A DNA stretch of 64,000 nucleotides, from contig DYIZ01000003.1 of assembly GCA_020723385.1 (NCBI GenBank), forward strand, positions 13,009-77,008, in the 5' to 3' direction. The position numbers and the translations under genes were made by a program. This document shows positions 8,365-17,105 of the stretch, piece by piece. The notes under the pieces are model-generated. The model had not been told where the DNA came from, ran no database searches, and saw only the letters and a program-made list of their open reading frames with translations. This DNA is from Candidatus Aquidulcis sp. (GTDB taxonomy: Bacteria; Chloroflexota; Anaerolineae; Anaerolineales; UBA4823). How positions within the stretch are numbered: position 1 is the first letter of the stretch; every line of letters starts with the position of its first letter.

Positions 8365-9525
8365 TTATTGCAAATATTTCAATCCCAACCCGGTGTTGAA
8401 CAGAACGATGCGCTCATCGGGTTTTACCCAGCCCTGGGCAACCAGCATCTCCAACCCCGCCAGGGTGGCCGCGCCCTCCGGAGCGGCGAAAATCCCCTCA
8501 GCCACAGCCAATCGCTTCTGGGCTTTGAGAATCGCTTCGTCGCTGACGGCCAGGGCCGTTCCGCGGCTGTCACGCAAAATCTTGAGAATGAGGTAATCGG
8601 CAAAGCTCTTGGGCACGCGCAGCCCGGAGGCAATCGTCTGCGCGCCAACCCAAAAATCGCAGAAGGATGCTCCTGCATCGAAAGCCCGCACCACCGGTGC
8701 GCAACCCGAAGCCTGCACAACAACCATGCGCGGGCGGGCTTTATTTTCCAGCCAGCCGAGGGCTTCCATCTCATCAAAGGCTTTCCACATCCCCACCAAC
8801 CCCGTCCCACCTCCGGTTGGATAAACGATCACATCCGGCAGCTCCCAGCGGAAAGTCTCGGCCAGCTCATAGCCCATAACCTTCTTGCCTTCGGCCCGAT
8901 AGGGTTCCTTGAAAGTCGAGATGTCGAACCAGCCCTCATCGCGGGCTTTCTCGCCAGCCATGCCCGCCGCCTCGCTGATCAGCCCGTCTATCAGGATCAC
9001 CGTCGCTCCGGCGATGCGGCTTTCTTCCACGTTTGCCAGCGGCGTGTCTTTGGGCATGAAGATACACGCTTCCATCCCGCCGCGGGCGGCATAAGCCGCC
9101 ATTGCCCCGCCGGCGTTGCCCGCCGTAGGGATGATGACCCGCCGGATGCCCAGTTCCCTGGCCTTCGATACCGCCGCCGACAGCCCGCGCGCTTTGAACG
9201 AACCGGTAGGATTCAGGCTTTCATCCTTCAGATACAACCGTTCGAGACCCAGCTCGCTCCCCAACCGGGGTAGAAGCAGCAAAGGGGTGTCGCCTTCTCC
9301 CAGGCTGAGAATGTGCGCCGGGTTGTACACCGGCAGCAGCTCACGCCAGCGCCACATCCCCTGCGGGCGGCGACGCACCATGTCACGATCGAGGTGAGCG
9401 CGAGCTGTCTCCAAATCGTAGCGGGCCAGGAGCGGCGACTGACAATCGAAGCAGTATTTTTGAACCTGATCGGCGGCAAAACTGCGCCTGCAATCCGAAC
9501 ATTCGAGATGGCTGAGATAAGACAT
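8365..9525 (-). CDS. thrC: Threonine synthase-like PLP enzyme, in operon with a receiver
   Basis: A 386-residue fold-type II PLP enzyme. Threonine synthase converts O-phosphohomoserine to threonine plus phosphate. The N-terminal zinc-ribbon-like knuckles Cys9-x2-Cys12 and Cys25-x2-Cys28 are typical of one threonine synthase branch. 'LKDESLNPTGSFKARG' holds the PLP Lys111. The Gly-rich phosphate loop is 'PTGGGTGLVGM', with 'TAGNAGGAMAAYAARGG' upstream. ATG 9525 is used; the longer frame would overlap the upstream receiver gene. It starts 13 nt after that receiver's stop, so the two are co-transcribed. A related enzyme fused to receivers lies at 21467. Cysteate synthase or another branch enzyme cannot be excluded. 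Confidence 0.9.
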   Translation of the reverse strand: MSYLSHLECSDCRRSFAADQVQKYCFDCQSPLLARYDLETARAHLDRDMVRRRPQGMWRWRELLPVYNPAHILSLGEGDTPLLLLPRLGSELGLERLYLKDESLNPTGSFKARGLSAAVSKARELGIRRVIIPTAGNAGGAMAAYAARGGMEACIFMPKDTPLANVEESRIAGATVILIDGLISEAAGMAGEKARDEGWFDISTFKEPYRAEGKKVMGYELAETFRWELPDVIVYPTGGGTGLVGMWKAFDEMEALGWLENKARPRMVVVQASGCAPVVRAFDAGASFCDFWVGAQTIASGLRVPKSFADYLILKILRDSRGTALAVSDEAILKAQKRLAVAEGIFAAPEGAATLAGLEMLVAQGWVKPDERIVLFNTGLGLKYLQ

Positions 9526-9538
9526 GAAAACCTCGGGG

Positions 9539-9916
9539 TCAGGCAGCGGTGGGCAGAAGCATTTCCACCCGGTTCCATAGTTCACGGATGCTGACCGGCT
9601 TGGCCAGGTAAAGATTACAACCAGCTTGCAAAGCCTTTTCTGCGTCGCCGTCGAGGGCATTCCCGGTGAGAGCGACCATGGGCGTCTGCGCCAGCCCGGG
9701 TTGACCCTCCCGAATGCGGCGGGCTACCGTATAGCCATTCATATCGGGCAGGTTGATGTCAAGCAAGATCACATCTGGCAGTTGAGCTTCCGCCAGTTTA
9801 ATGCCTTCCTCGCCATTGCGTGCCAAAAGCACGTGAAACCCCCGTGCCTCGAAAACCCTTTTGACCAATTGACAGGTGCTGGGATCGTCCTCGATGCAAA
9901 GAATCGTTTTGGACAT
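9539..9916 (-). CDS. Stand-alone receiver (CheY/DivK-like) upstream of thrC
   Basis: A 125-residue single receiver domain with no output domain. Acidic pocket 'CIEDDPS', phospho-acceptor Asp53 in 'VILLDINLPDMNGY', switch Thr in 'MVALTGNA', Lys in 'YLAKPVSI'. All catalytic residues are intact, so it should accept phosphoryl groups. It is the first gene of a two-gene operon with thrC and is transcribed divergently from the soluble PAS/GAF kinase at 10147. That kinase is the obvious candidate donor. The 'LAKPVSIREL' alpha5 surface resembles DivK-type protein-interaction receivers. Confidence 0.93.
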   Translation of the reverse strand: MSKTILCIEDDPSTCQLVKRVFEARGFHVLLARNGEEGIKLAEAQLPDVILLDINLPDMNGYTVARRIREGQPGLAQTPMVALTGNALDGDAEKALQAGCNLYLAKPVSIRELWNRVEMLLPTAA

Positions 9917-9970
9917 AAGTTTCTCCTGAGAAACACCACAAGATCGCCAAGCTCACAGGTATTCAAAATA

Positions 9971-10040
9971 GGCAGTTCTCCCGCCTTCGGCGGGAAATGT
10001 CCCATATTGGGGAATTCCTCCCGTGGGAAACGGGAGAGCC
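9971..10040. repeat. Composite palindromic element, copy B
   Basis: Arms TTCTCCCGCC-ttc-GGCGGGAA and CTCCCGT...ACGGGAG form two hairpins around CCCATATTGGGG. It shares the CGGCGGGAAATGTCCCA block and the closing ACGGGAGAGCC with copy A (8182-8330). The two copies bracket the thrC-receiver operon. Confidence 0.7.
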
Positions 10041-10067
10041 GAATAGGTAAAATCCATACCCAGAAGT

Positions 10068-10099
10068 ATTATACTCCGAGGTCGGTAGCGATGTATAAT
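10068..10099. promoter_or_regulatory. Divergent -10 boxes
   Basis: Two perfect TATAAT hexamers in opposite orientation: minus strand at 10068-10073 (toward the receiver-thrC operon) and plus strand at 10094-10099 (toward the kinase). Neither has a good -35 at 17 bp, so both would be activator-dependent or use an alternative contact. This is inference. Confidence 0.4.
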
Positions 10100-10146
10100 T
10101 CGACTTATGTTCAGTTCGCGATTTCTGGAGTCTCAGTAGTCATTCA

Positions 10147-13100
10147 ATGCCCCAAGATCGTCTTTCGAGCCAGTTAGAAACGATGCGCCAGCAGGTGACA
10201 GCCCTGCTCGATCAACCCGGGATCAGGCGGCACGTTGACGCGCTCCAACAGTTTCGCACCAGCATAGACGATCTGGAAAATCTCATCCATCAGCAGGCTG
10301 CCGAAGATCAGCAGCGGCACGAAACCCACTTCCAGGCGCTGATCGAATACGCTTCAGACATCTCTTTGATTCTGAAACCGGATGGGATCATCAGCTACAT
10401 AGGACCGTCTGCCCAACGATCACTCGGTTACCGGCCCGAAGATCTCATCGGTGACCCGATTTATGATTACGTTCACCCGGACGACCGTGAGGCCGGTATA
10501 GAGCAATTCCAACATCGGATACTGACCCCCGGGTGCCATGCCGAGCCGATAGAGATACGCATACGCAGCAAAGCAGGCGAATGGCGGGTCTTTGAGGGCG
10601 CCACCGTCAACCTGGTAGACGATCCCGCGATTGGCGGGCTGGTGATCAACGCCCGTGATGTAACCGAGCGCTCGCTCTCACAACAAGCCCTGAAAGCGAG
10701 CGAGGAAAAATTCCACGCAATTTTCGAGTTGTCGCTGGATGGGCTGGCGCTGATTGATAAAAACGGCAAGATCGTCGAGTGGAATCGCGGGCAGGAAGCC
10801 ATCACCGGCCTGCAGCGCAGCGAAGTGATCGGGCAATTTTTGTGGGACGTGATGTATCTGCTCACACCCGACACGCCCCAATCGCTGGATGGCTACAACA
10901 GGATGAAAGCCGGGACTCAAACCTGGTGCCGCACAGGTGAAGCCCCATGGGGGCAAGGCGCGATGACCGTCACCATCAAATGCCCCGACCAATCGAAACG
11001 GTCTGTGGAAATATCCGTCGCTGTCTTGGGCCTTGAACACGGCCGGCAGCTTGCGGTCACCACCCACGACATCACAGCTTTCAAACAGGTCGAGCAAGCT
11101 TTGCGGTCGAGCGAAGCCCGCTACCGGGGCATGATCGAAGATCAGGCCGAGCTGGTTTGCCGGTGGCTGTCCAACGGTATCACGATCTATGCCAATGAAG
11201 CCTACTGCCGAGCCTTCGGCCTGAAACGCGAGGCGGTAGTGGGCAGTAATTTCCTTTCATTCACTGCCGAAGATGACCTCCCGGCTATTCGTGAAAAAAT
11301 CTCGGCGCTCACCCTCAACCAACCTTTAGTAACCTGTGAACACCGCGTGATCCTGCCGGGCGGGGAGGTACGATGGCAGCATTGGGCGCACCGGGCTATC
11401 TTTGACCGGCGCAACCGCATCACCGAATACCAGTCCACCGGGTTCGACATCACCGAACAGGTGCGGGCTCAGCACCAATTGATGGTGGTCAATCACGCCG
11501 CCCAGGCGATCACGGCCCGGCTGGATCTCGATCAGGTGCTGGCGGCGATTCTGGAAGAGATGCGCACCCTGCTCGGGGTGAGCGCCTGCTCGGTCTGGCT
11601 CGTAGAGGCCAACAACGATATCGTCTGCCGGCAGGCAAGCGGGGCGCGCAGCGAGATGGTGCGCGGCTGGCGGCTGAAACCTGGGGAGGGAATTGCCGGC
11701 AACGTTGCGCTCTCCGGGGCCAGCACCATCGTTTTGGACACACGCACTGACCTGCGTCACCAGCGGAGGGTGGGGCACACCATCGGCATGGAGCTGCGCT
11801 CGATCCTGTGCGTCCCGGTGAAGAGCCAGGAGCGCGTGGTCGGCGTTTTGCAAGCCGTGGATACTCAGCCGGGCCGCTTCACCCACTCGGATTTGGAGCT
11901 GGTGGAAATGCTGTCGGCCTCGGCGACAATTGCCATCGAAAATGCCGGGTTGTATACGAGCCTGCGCGAAAACGAGGAAAAATACCGGGCAGTCGTCGAG
12001 AACATTTCAGACATTATTTTACTGATGCAGGCAGATGGCGCCTTGATCTACGCCAACCAGGCGGTCGAGCGGTTATTCGGCTACCCTCGGGAGCAGTTGA
12101 TCGGCAAAAACCCAATGGAATTGCTCCACCCTGATGATTCTGAAATTATCCGGATAGCTTTCCAGAATGAGACTGCCGCCAATGGGGTCAACAATACACC
12201 TAAACGGATGCGCGCCAGGCATCGCGACGGTTCGTGGCGGACTCTGGAAGGCATGGCGATCAGCTTGCTCGATAACCCGAGCATCCAGGCCGTGATGGTC
12301 GTCGCCCAAGACATCACCGACCGGGTCAGGGCAGAACAAGCCATTCAGGAGAGCGAGGCGCGCTATCGGATGTTGATCGAAACCTCGCCCGATGCCATTA
12401 TGCTGACCGATTTGGACACCCGCATTATCCTGGCTAACCAGCGCACTGCTGAATTATTCGGCTTCAATCACGCCCAGGAGCTAAATGGATTAAACGCTAC
12501 AGATTACATCATCCCCACCGACCGGGAACGCGCCTACGACAACTTGAAACTCGCCATCGAACGAGGCAGCCTGTCGGGGGCAGAATACACCATGCTTCGT
12601 AAGGATGGGGGACACTTCTTCGGTGAGATTACAGTTTCAGTGCTGATTGACCCCGGCGGTAAGCCTCGGGCAGTTATCGCAATCTTGCGCGATATCACCC
12701 AACGTAAGGAAATCGAACGACAAATCCAAAGTTACACCGCCCGCCTCGAATCCTTGCTTCGCAGCGCATCCCAATTGAACGCCCACCTCAACCTGGCCGC
12801 GACCCTGCACACGGTTTGCGAAGAGGCCGCTCACGCCCTGAATGTCCCGGTGACAGCGCTCTATCTCTACGATCAGTTCTCAGATACCCTCAGCCCGGCC
12901 AGTGGTTTTGGCATCCCAACGGAAGAATTCCAGCGTATGCCAGTCATTCCACGCGCCATGTATGATGCTGTGGCCCAGCAATACGGATCCATTGGCGAAC
13001 TGCCAGACCTGGCCGTCGAGCCGCTGGCGCTCGTCACCGACTTAGTTGCCCGTAGCAACGCCAGAACATTGGTGTACGTCTCGATTTGGCGTGACAAAGG

Positions 13101-14877
13101 GCTGATCGGTACACTCAATATCTTCACCATGGGGTCTGTTCGGCACTTCACCAACGAAGAGCGCGCCCTGCTCCAGGGTTTGGCCGACCAGGCTGCCCTG
13201 GCGATTACCAATGCCCGCCTGTTCGATGAGCAGCAGCAAACCCAGGCTCGCATCCAGCGCCTGCTCGACCAGCAGCTTGCACTCAACCAATTAGCGCTGG
13301 CTTTGGGTGAATATACCGATACCGCCAGGGTTTATCAGACCCTCTATGAGCACGTCTCGCACTTGATGGATACAGATGGCTTCATCCTGGCTTTGTGCAA
13401 TGACCGCTCAACGCAGATCACCGCAGCTTACGCCGTCACCGAAGGGCAACCCATTAATATCTATGAGCTGCCGCCGCTGCCAATCGGGCCAGAGGACGAA
13501 GGCACCCAAAACCAGGTGATACGGTCTGGTCATGCCATGTACATACCGAACCTGGACAATGTCGAACATAAGCTGTACACCCTGCAGGATGCGACAAAAA
13601 GCAACAGCGAGACCCATAGCAGCCGGCCGCGGGTCATGTCAGCAGCTTATGTGCCGATGAAAGTCCTGGGTAAAACGATCGGCGTGATCCAGGCGCAAAG
13701 CTATCGTCCGAGTGCGTACACCACCGATGATGTCGAGCTGCTGGAAGCAGTCGCCAACGTGGCGGCAACCGCCGTTCAAAATGCCCGCCTGGTTGAAGAC
13801 CTGCGCCACTCGGAGGAAAAATACCGCACGATCTACGAAAATGCCATCGAAGGCATCTTCCAGAGCACCCCCGACGGCCAATTCATCAGCGCCAACCCGG
13901 CTGTAGCGCGCCTGCTTGGATTTGCGACCCCCGAAGACCTGATTGCCAGCATTCACGACATCAGCCAGCAGTTGTATGTGGATCCGGAACGGCGTAAAGA
14001 ATTCGCACGCCTCACCGCTCAGGAAGGCATAGTGCGCGGCTTCGAAGCGCAGTTGCGGCGGAAAGACGGCAGTATCATCTGGCTGTCAGAAAATACCCGC
14101 GCCGTCAATGACGCCGATGGCCGCCTGCTTTATTACGAAGGCACGCTGGAAGATATCACCGACCGGAAGCTGATGCAGACCCGTATGATTCACGCCGACC
14201 GGTTGTCTGTGGTAGGCCGGCTGGCGGCATCCGTCGCCCACGAGATCAACAACCCCTTGCAATCGGTGCTCGGATGCATGGGGCTGGCTCAAGAAGCGCT
14301 CGACGAGGGCGGCGATGCCCGCAAGTACATGCAAATCGCCCGGGATGAGCTGCGCCGAATGGCGCGCATCGTCGCCCGCATGCGAGATCTCTACCGGCCT
14401 GTCTCTGGCGAGAAAAAACCGACCAATATCAACACCCTGATCGAAGAGTCCCTCGAAGTCAGCCGGAAGCGCTGCCAGGAAGCCCAGGTCGAGCTTACAT
14501 GGCAGTTAGCCGATAATTTGCCCGATCTGCTCGTTTCGCCGGATCAAATCAAACAAGTTTTTCTGAACCTGATTCTCAACGCGCTAGACGCCATGCCGGA
14601 GGGCGGCAAACTACGCGTGAGCACCCTGCGGGATGAAGCCTTCCCTCGGGTTGGGGTGCGCTTCGAGGATTCCGGCGACGGCATCCCCGCCAGCACACTC
14701 GCCCACATCTTCGACCTGTTTTACACAACCAAACGAGAAGGCTCCGGCCTGGGATTGTCTATCAGCAAGAATATCATCGAACTGCACGGCGGCACTATCG
14801 AGGTGACCAGCCAGGATAAAGTAGGCTCGACATTCACGATCTGGCTGCCCCTGCCGCCGGCTGGGAAAACTGCGTAG
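10147..14877 (+). CDS. Soluble multi-PAS/multi-GAF sensor histidine kinase
   Basis: A 1576-residue cytoplasmic kinase with no TM segments. Approximate order: N-terminal coil 1-60; PAS 65-180; PAS 182-310; PAS 318-440; GAF 445-600; PAS 610-730; PAS 735-855; GAF 860-1040; GAF 1050-1215; PAS 1218-1340; HisKA with His1365 in 'SVAHEINNPLQSVLG'; HATPase_c about 1450-1570 (N-box 'FLNLILNALDAMPEGG', G1 'EDSGDGIP', G2 'GSGLGLSISKNI'). The 'HEINNP' H-box places it in the NtrB-like HisKA subgroup. It probably integrates several small-molecule or redox inputs. The winged-helix regulator gene begins 15 nt downstream and should be its partner. The divergent receiver-thrC operon is another likely target. 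Confidence 0.93.
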   Translation: MPQDRLSSQLETMRQQVTALLDQPGIRRHVDALQQFRTSIDDLENLIHQQAAEDQQRHETHFQALIEYASDISLILKPDGIISYIGPSAQRSLGYRPEDLIGDPIYDYVHPDDREAGIEQFQHRILTPGCHAEPIEIRIRSKAGEWRVFEGATVNLVDDPAIGGLVINARDVTERSLSQQALKASEEKFHAIFELSLDGLALIDKNGKIVEWNRGQEAITGLQRSEVIGQFLWDVMYLLTPDTPQSLDGYNRMKAGTQTWCRTGEAPWGQGAMTVTIKCPDQSKRSVEISVAVLGLEHGRQLAVTTHDITAFKQVEQALRSSEARYRGMIEDQAELVCRWLSNGITIYANEAYCRAFGLKREAVVGSNFLSFTAEDDLPAIREKISALTLNQPLVTCEHRVILPGGEVRWQHWAHRAIFDRRNRITEYQSTGFDITEQVRAQHQLMVVNHAAQAITARLDLDQVLAAILEEMRTLLGVSACSVWLVEANNDIVCRQASGARSEMVRGWRLKPGEGIAGNVALSGASTIVLDTRTDLRHQRRVGHTIGMELRSILCVPVKSQERVVGVLQAVDTQPGRFTHSDLELVEMLSASATIAIENAGLYTSLRENEEKYRAVVENISDIILLMQADGALIYANQAVERLFGYPREQLIGKNPMELLHPDDSEIIRIAFQNETAANGVNNTPKRMRARHRDGSWRTLEGMAISLLDNPSIQAVMVVAQDITDRVRAEQAIQESEARYRMLIETSPDAIMLTDLDTRIILANQRTAELFGFNHAQELNGLNATDYIIPTDRERAYDNLKLAIERGSLSGAEYTMLRKDGGHFFGEITVSVLIDPGGKPRAVIAILRDITQRKEIERQIQSYTARLESLLRSASQLNAHLNLAATLHTVCEEAAHALNVPVTALYLYDQFSDTLSPASGFGIPTEEFQRMPVIPRAMYDAVAQQYGSIGELPDLAVEPLALVTDLVARSNARTLVYVSIWRDKGLIGTLNIFTMGSVRHFTNEERALLQGLADQAALAITNARLFDEQQQTQARIQRLLDQQLALNQLALALGEYTDTARVYQTLYEHVSHLMDTDGFILALCNDRSTQITAAYAVTEGQPINIYELPPLPIGPEDEGTQNQVIRSGHAMYIPNLDNVEHKLYTLQDATKSNSETHSSRPRVMSAAYVPMKVLGKTIGVIQAQSYRPSAYTTDDVELLEAVANVAATAVQNARLVEDLRHSEEKYRTIYENAIEGIFQSTPDGQFISANPAVARLLGFATPEDLIASIHDISQQLYVDPERRKEFARLTAQEGIVRGFEAQLRRKDGSIIWLSENTRAVNDADGRLLYYEGTLEDITDRKLMQTRMIHADRLSVVGRLAASVAHEINNPLQSVLGCMGLAQEALDEGGDARKYMQIARDELRRMARIVARMRDLYRPVSGEKKPTNINTLIEESLEVSRKRCQEAQVELTWQLADNLPDLLVSPDQIKQVFLNLILNALDAMPEGGKLRVSTLRDEAFPRVGVRFEDSGDGIPASTLAHIFDLFYTTKREGSGLGLSISKNIIELHGGTIEVTSQDKVGSTFTIWLPLPPAGKTA

Positions 14878-14892
14878 CAATTGGAGCACGGA

Positions 14893-15618
14893 ATGACAGA
14901 ATCACTCTCGATGCTGGTCGTTGACGATGAACCGAATGTATGCTTTTTTCTGAAAGAAGTTCTGGAAAAAGCCGGGCATCGAGTGACAACCCTTTACAGC
15001 GGTGAAGAAGCCCTGTCTTACCTGCGGGACCAATCCTTCAACCTGGTGATTGTGGATCTGAAATTGGGTGGGGCTGTGGATGGGCTGCGGGTGCTCGAAG
15101 CCGTGAAATGGCGCTGGCCCGATACGAGCGTTATCATCCTCACCGCACATGGCTCGCTCGAATCAGCCATGACCGCCATCCGCGTGGGGGTAGACGGCTA
15201 CCTGCTCAAGCCGGTCGAGCCGGAGGATGTTCGCCAGGCGATTGTAGAGGTGCTCGGTCGTCGCCGCCAACCGACAAACCACACCAGCCCCGAAGATTCG
15301 CTCCTAAATCATGGCGACTTGTCTCTCAATACGAATAAACACCAGGCAACCCTGCAAGGCAAGCTGCTCGACCTGACGCCCAACGAGTTCACTCTACTGG
15401 CTCATTTTTTGCAGAACGCTCAAAAAGTGGTGACGCCCAGCGATCTGGTGTGGGCACTGCACCGCTACGAAGCCGACAATGAGCGCGAGGCCCGGGAAAT
15501 CGTGAAGTGGTACATTTATCGCCTGCGGCGCAAAATCGAACCGGACCCCGAAAATCCCCGCTACATCCTCAACGTGCGCGGTGTGGGTTACACTCTCGGC
15601 CCACCGATCTTGTCATAG
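14893..15618 (+). CDS. OmpR-like response regulator with winged-helix output
   Basis: A 241-residue regulator. Receiver 1-120 with Asp55 in 'LVIVDLKLGGAVDG' (note GGAVDG in place of the usual LPxMDG loop) and Lys in 'YLLKPVEPED'. Winged-helix domain about 145-235 ('LDLTPNEFTLLAHFL', 'PRYILNVRGVGYTL'). ATG 14893 is preceded by GGAG six bases away; an upstream TTG at 14881 is less likely. It immediately follows the giant kinase and is the only DNA-binding output in the signalling island, so it is the probable transcriptional arm. The receiver loop variant is reminiscent of NtrC-type 'GLDGL' loops. Confidence 0.92.
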   Translation: MTESLSMLVVDDEPNVCFFLKEVLEKAGHRVTTLYSGEEALSYLRDQSFNLVIVDLKLGGAVDGLRVLEAVKWRWPDTSVIILTAHGSLESAMTAIRVGVDGYLLKPVEPEDVRQAIVEVLGRRRQPTNHTSPEDSLLNHGDLSLNTNKHQATLQGKLLDLTPNEFTLLAHFLQNAQKVVTPSDLVWALHRYEADNEREAREIVKWYIYRLRRKIEPDPENPRYILNVRGVGYTLGPPILS

Positions 15619-15641
15619 TCAGGTGAAACGCCAAACCATCG

Positions 15642-15682
15642 AGTAAAACTCCCGAGGTTTCCAAAACTTCGGGAGTTTTACT
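15642..15682 (+). terminator. Hairpin terminator after response regulator
   Basis: AGTAAAACTCCCGAGGTTT pairs with AAACTTCGGGAGTTTTACT around a short loop; one G-U wobble. TTTTAC lies in the 3' arm. It ends the kinase-regulator operon before the next receiver genes. Confidence 0.75.
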
Positions 15683-15787
15683 AACCCGATTCCAACCAAG
15701 TCCCAACCTACCCCAACATCCGCTCCCACCCATGTCGGTGTGTTCCAGAGCGGATGTTTTGTTATAAAAGGTAGGGAGTAATGACCC

Positions 15788-16162
15788 ATGTCGCGTAAAA
15801 AGCGGATACTTATCGTTGAAGATGAAGCGCAAGTTCTATTCGTAGCCTCCGAAGGGCTGAAGAAATTAGGCGCGGGCTACGAAATCCTGACCGCCACGCA
15901 CGGCCTCGAAGCGCTGGCGATCATCCGGCAGTCCCCGGTAGATTTACTCATCACCGATTTGATGATGCCTGGTATGGACGGCGTCACGCTCACTGAGGTC
16001 GTCAAAATGACCGACCCTGGTACACGCGTTATCTGGATTACCGCTCTCGACCAGCGTGAGGCTGACGCACAAAGGCTTTCGGTCTATCGTTATCTCATCA
16101 AACCTCTCGACGTTATCGAAATTCGCAACGCGGCGAAGGAAATTCTTTCCAAAGACGGGTAG
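15788..16162 (+). CDS. Stand-alone receiver domain protein
   Basis: A 124-residue receiver without output domain. Asp57 in 'DLLITDLMMPGMDG', acidic pair in 'IVEDEAQ', switch Thr in 'VIWITALD' and Lys in 'YRYLIKPLDV'. It is clearly paralogous to the first receiver of the next protein; both share 'MxPGxDGxxLTE', 'VIWI(T/S)A' and 'YRYxxKPLDVxEIR'. This points to a local tandem duplication. Length and composition fit a CheY/Spo0F-like phosphate shuttle. Confidence 0.92.
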   Translation: MSRKKRILIVEDEAQVLFVASEGLKKLGAGYEILTATHGLEALAIIRQSPVDLLITDLMMPGMDGVTLTEVVKMTDPGTRVIWITALDQREADAQRLSVYRYLIKPLDVIEIRNAAKEILSKDG

Positions 16163-16199
16163 GCTTTCCAGCGGGGAGCCAGTAGAAAGGACAAAGATC

Positions 16200-17030
16200 A
16201 TGAGCGGTTATAAACGCATTTTGGTCGTTGATGACGAAGAGCAAGTCGTTTTCGTCTTGCGAAACAGCCTGCAAAAGCTCGGCAGCATGTATGAAATCGT
16301 TACCGCCAATAGCGGCCAGGAAGCACTGGAAAAAGTCCGCAATGGCTCATTCGATTTGCTGATTACAGATTTACGTATGCCAGGCATAGACGGCATCTCG
16401 TTGACCGAGGCCGTTCGGGAGACGGATCCAGATACAAAAGTTATCTGGATTTCAGCCTACGACCACCTGGCGACTGATGCCAACCGGCTGGGCGTGTATC
16501 GTTACGTTGCCAAGCCACTGGATGTCACAGAAATCCGGCAGATCGCCCGCGAAGGCCTGGGGATCGCCGAACCCCAGGCGGGATCGGTTGTACCACCGGC
16601 TTCGGGCTGGCAGGTCGCGTCACCAGTCACGACGCCGATTACCGAAAACATCGAACCGATCCTCGTCATGGACGATGACACAGATCTGCGCCGTCTGCTA
16701 TGCAAAACCCTGGACAAAATGGGATACCGCACCTATCCAGCTTGCACGATCCAGGAAGCCGATCAGTTGCTGCACCAACATCGTTTCTCGATCCTTCTGT
16801 GTGACGTTCACATGGGCGAGGAGCGTAGCACGGATATGCTGAAAACGCATCTCGACGAGCTGAAACAGCAAGGCACTCATGTTGTGATGATTTCAGGCGA
16901 CTCACGCCAGCGAGATGTTTGTGAAGGGATGGGAGTCGAGTTCTATATCGAGAAACCGATTTCGTTGATGCCGCTGGTCACGTTGATCCGGCGGTTGACG
17001 GGCGCCACCCGAGGGGGGCTGACGGTTTAG
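16200..17030 (+). CDS. Tandem-receiver protein (REC-REC)
   Basis: A 276-residue protein of two receiver domains and no output. REC1 at residues 1-122 has Asp57 in 'DLLITDLRMPGIDG' and Lys in 'YRYVAKPLDV'. A linker of about 25 Pro/Ser/Ala-rich residues follows. REC2 at about 150-272 has Asp202 in 'LLCDVHMGEERSTDM', switch Ser in 'VVMISGDS' and Lys in 'FYIEKPISL'. ATG 16200 is used, with AAAGGA just upstream; the longer frame overlaps the previous gene. Two intact receivers in one chain could form a phosphate sink or relay between the flanking kinases. Confidence 0.9.
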   Translation: MSGYKRILVVDDEEQVVFVLRNSLQKLGSMYEIVTANSGQEALEKVRNGSFDLLITDLRMPGIDGISLTEAVRETDPDTKVIWISAYDHLATDANRLGVYRYVAKPLDVTEIRQIAREGLGIAEPQAGSVVPPASGWQVASPVTTPITENIEPILVMDDDTDLRRLLCKTLDKMGYRTYPACTIQEADQLLHQHRFSILLCDVHMGEERSTDMLKTHLDELKQQGTHVVMISGDSRQRDVCEGMGVEFYIEKPISLMPLVTLIRRLTGATRGGLTV

Positions 17031-17105
17031 GGCGGTTTCGCCAGGAGCGCGTTGCCGAAGACCTCATTGAGGTTACACCGACCCGTTTATCAGGAGGAAA
17101 TCGAA

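Noticed and set aside
9526-9660. N-terminal extension of threonine synthase
   Set aside because: It would overlap the co-transcribed receiver gene; the zinc-knuckle domain starts right at ATG 9525.
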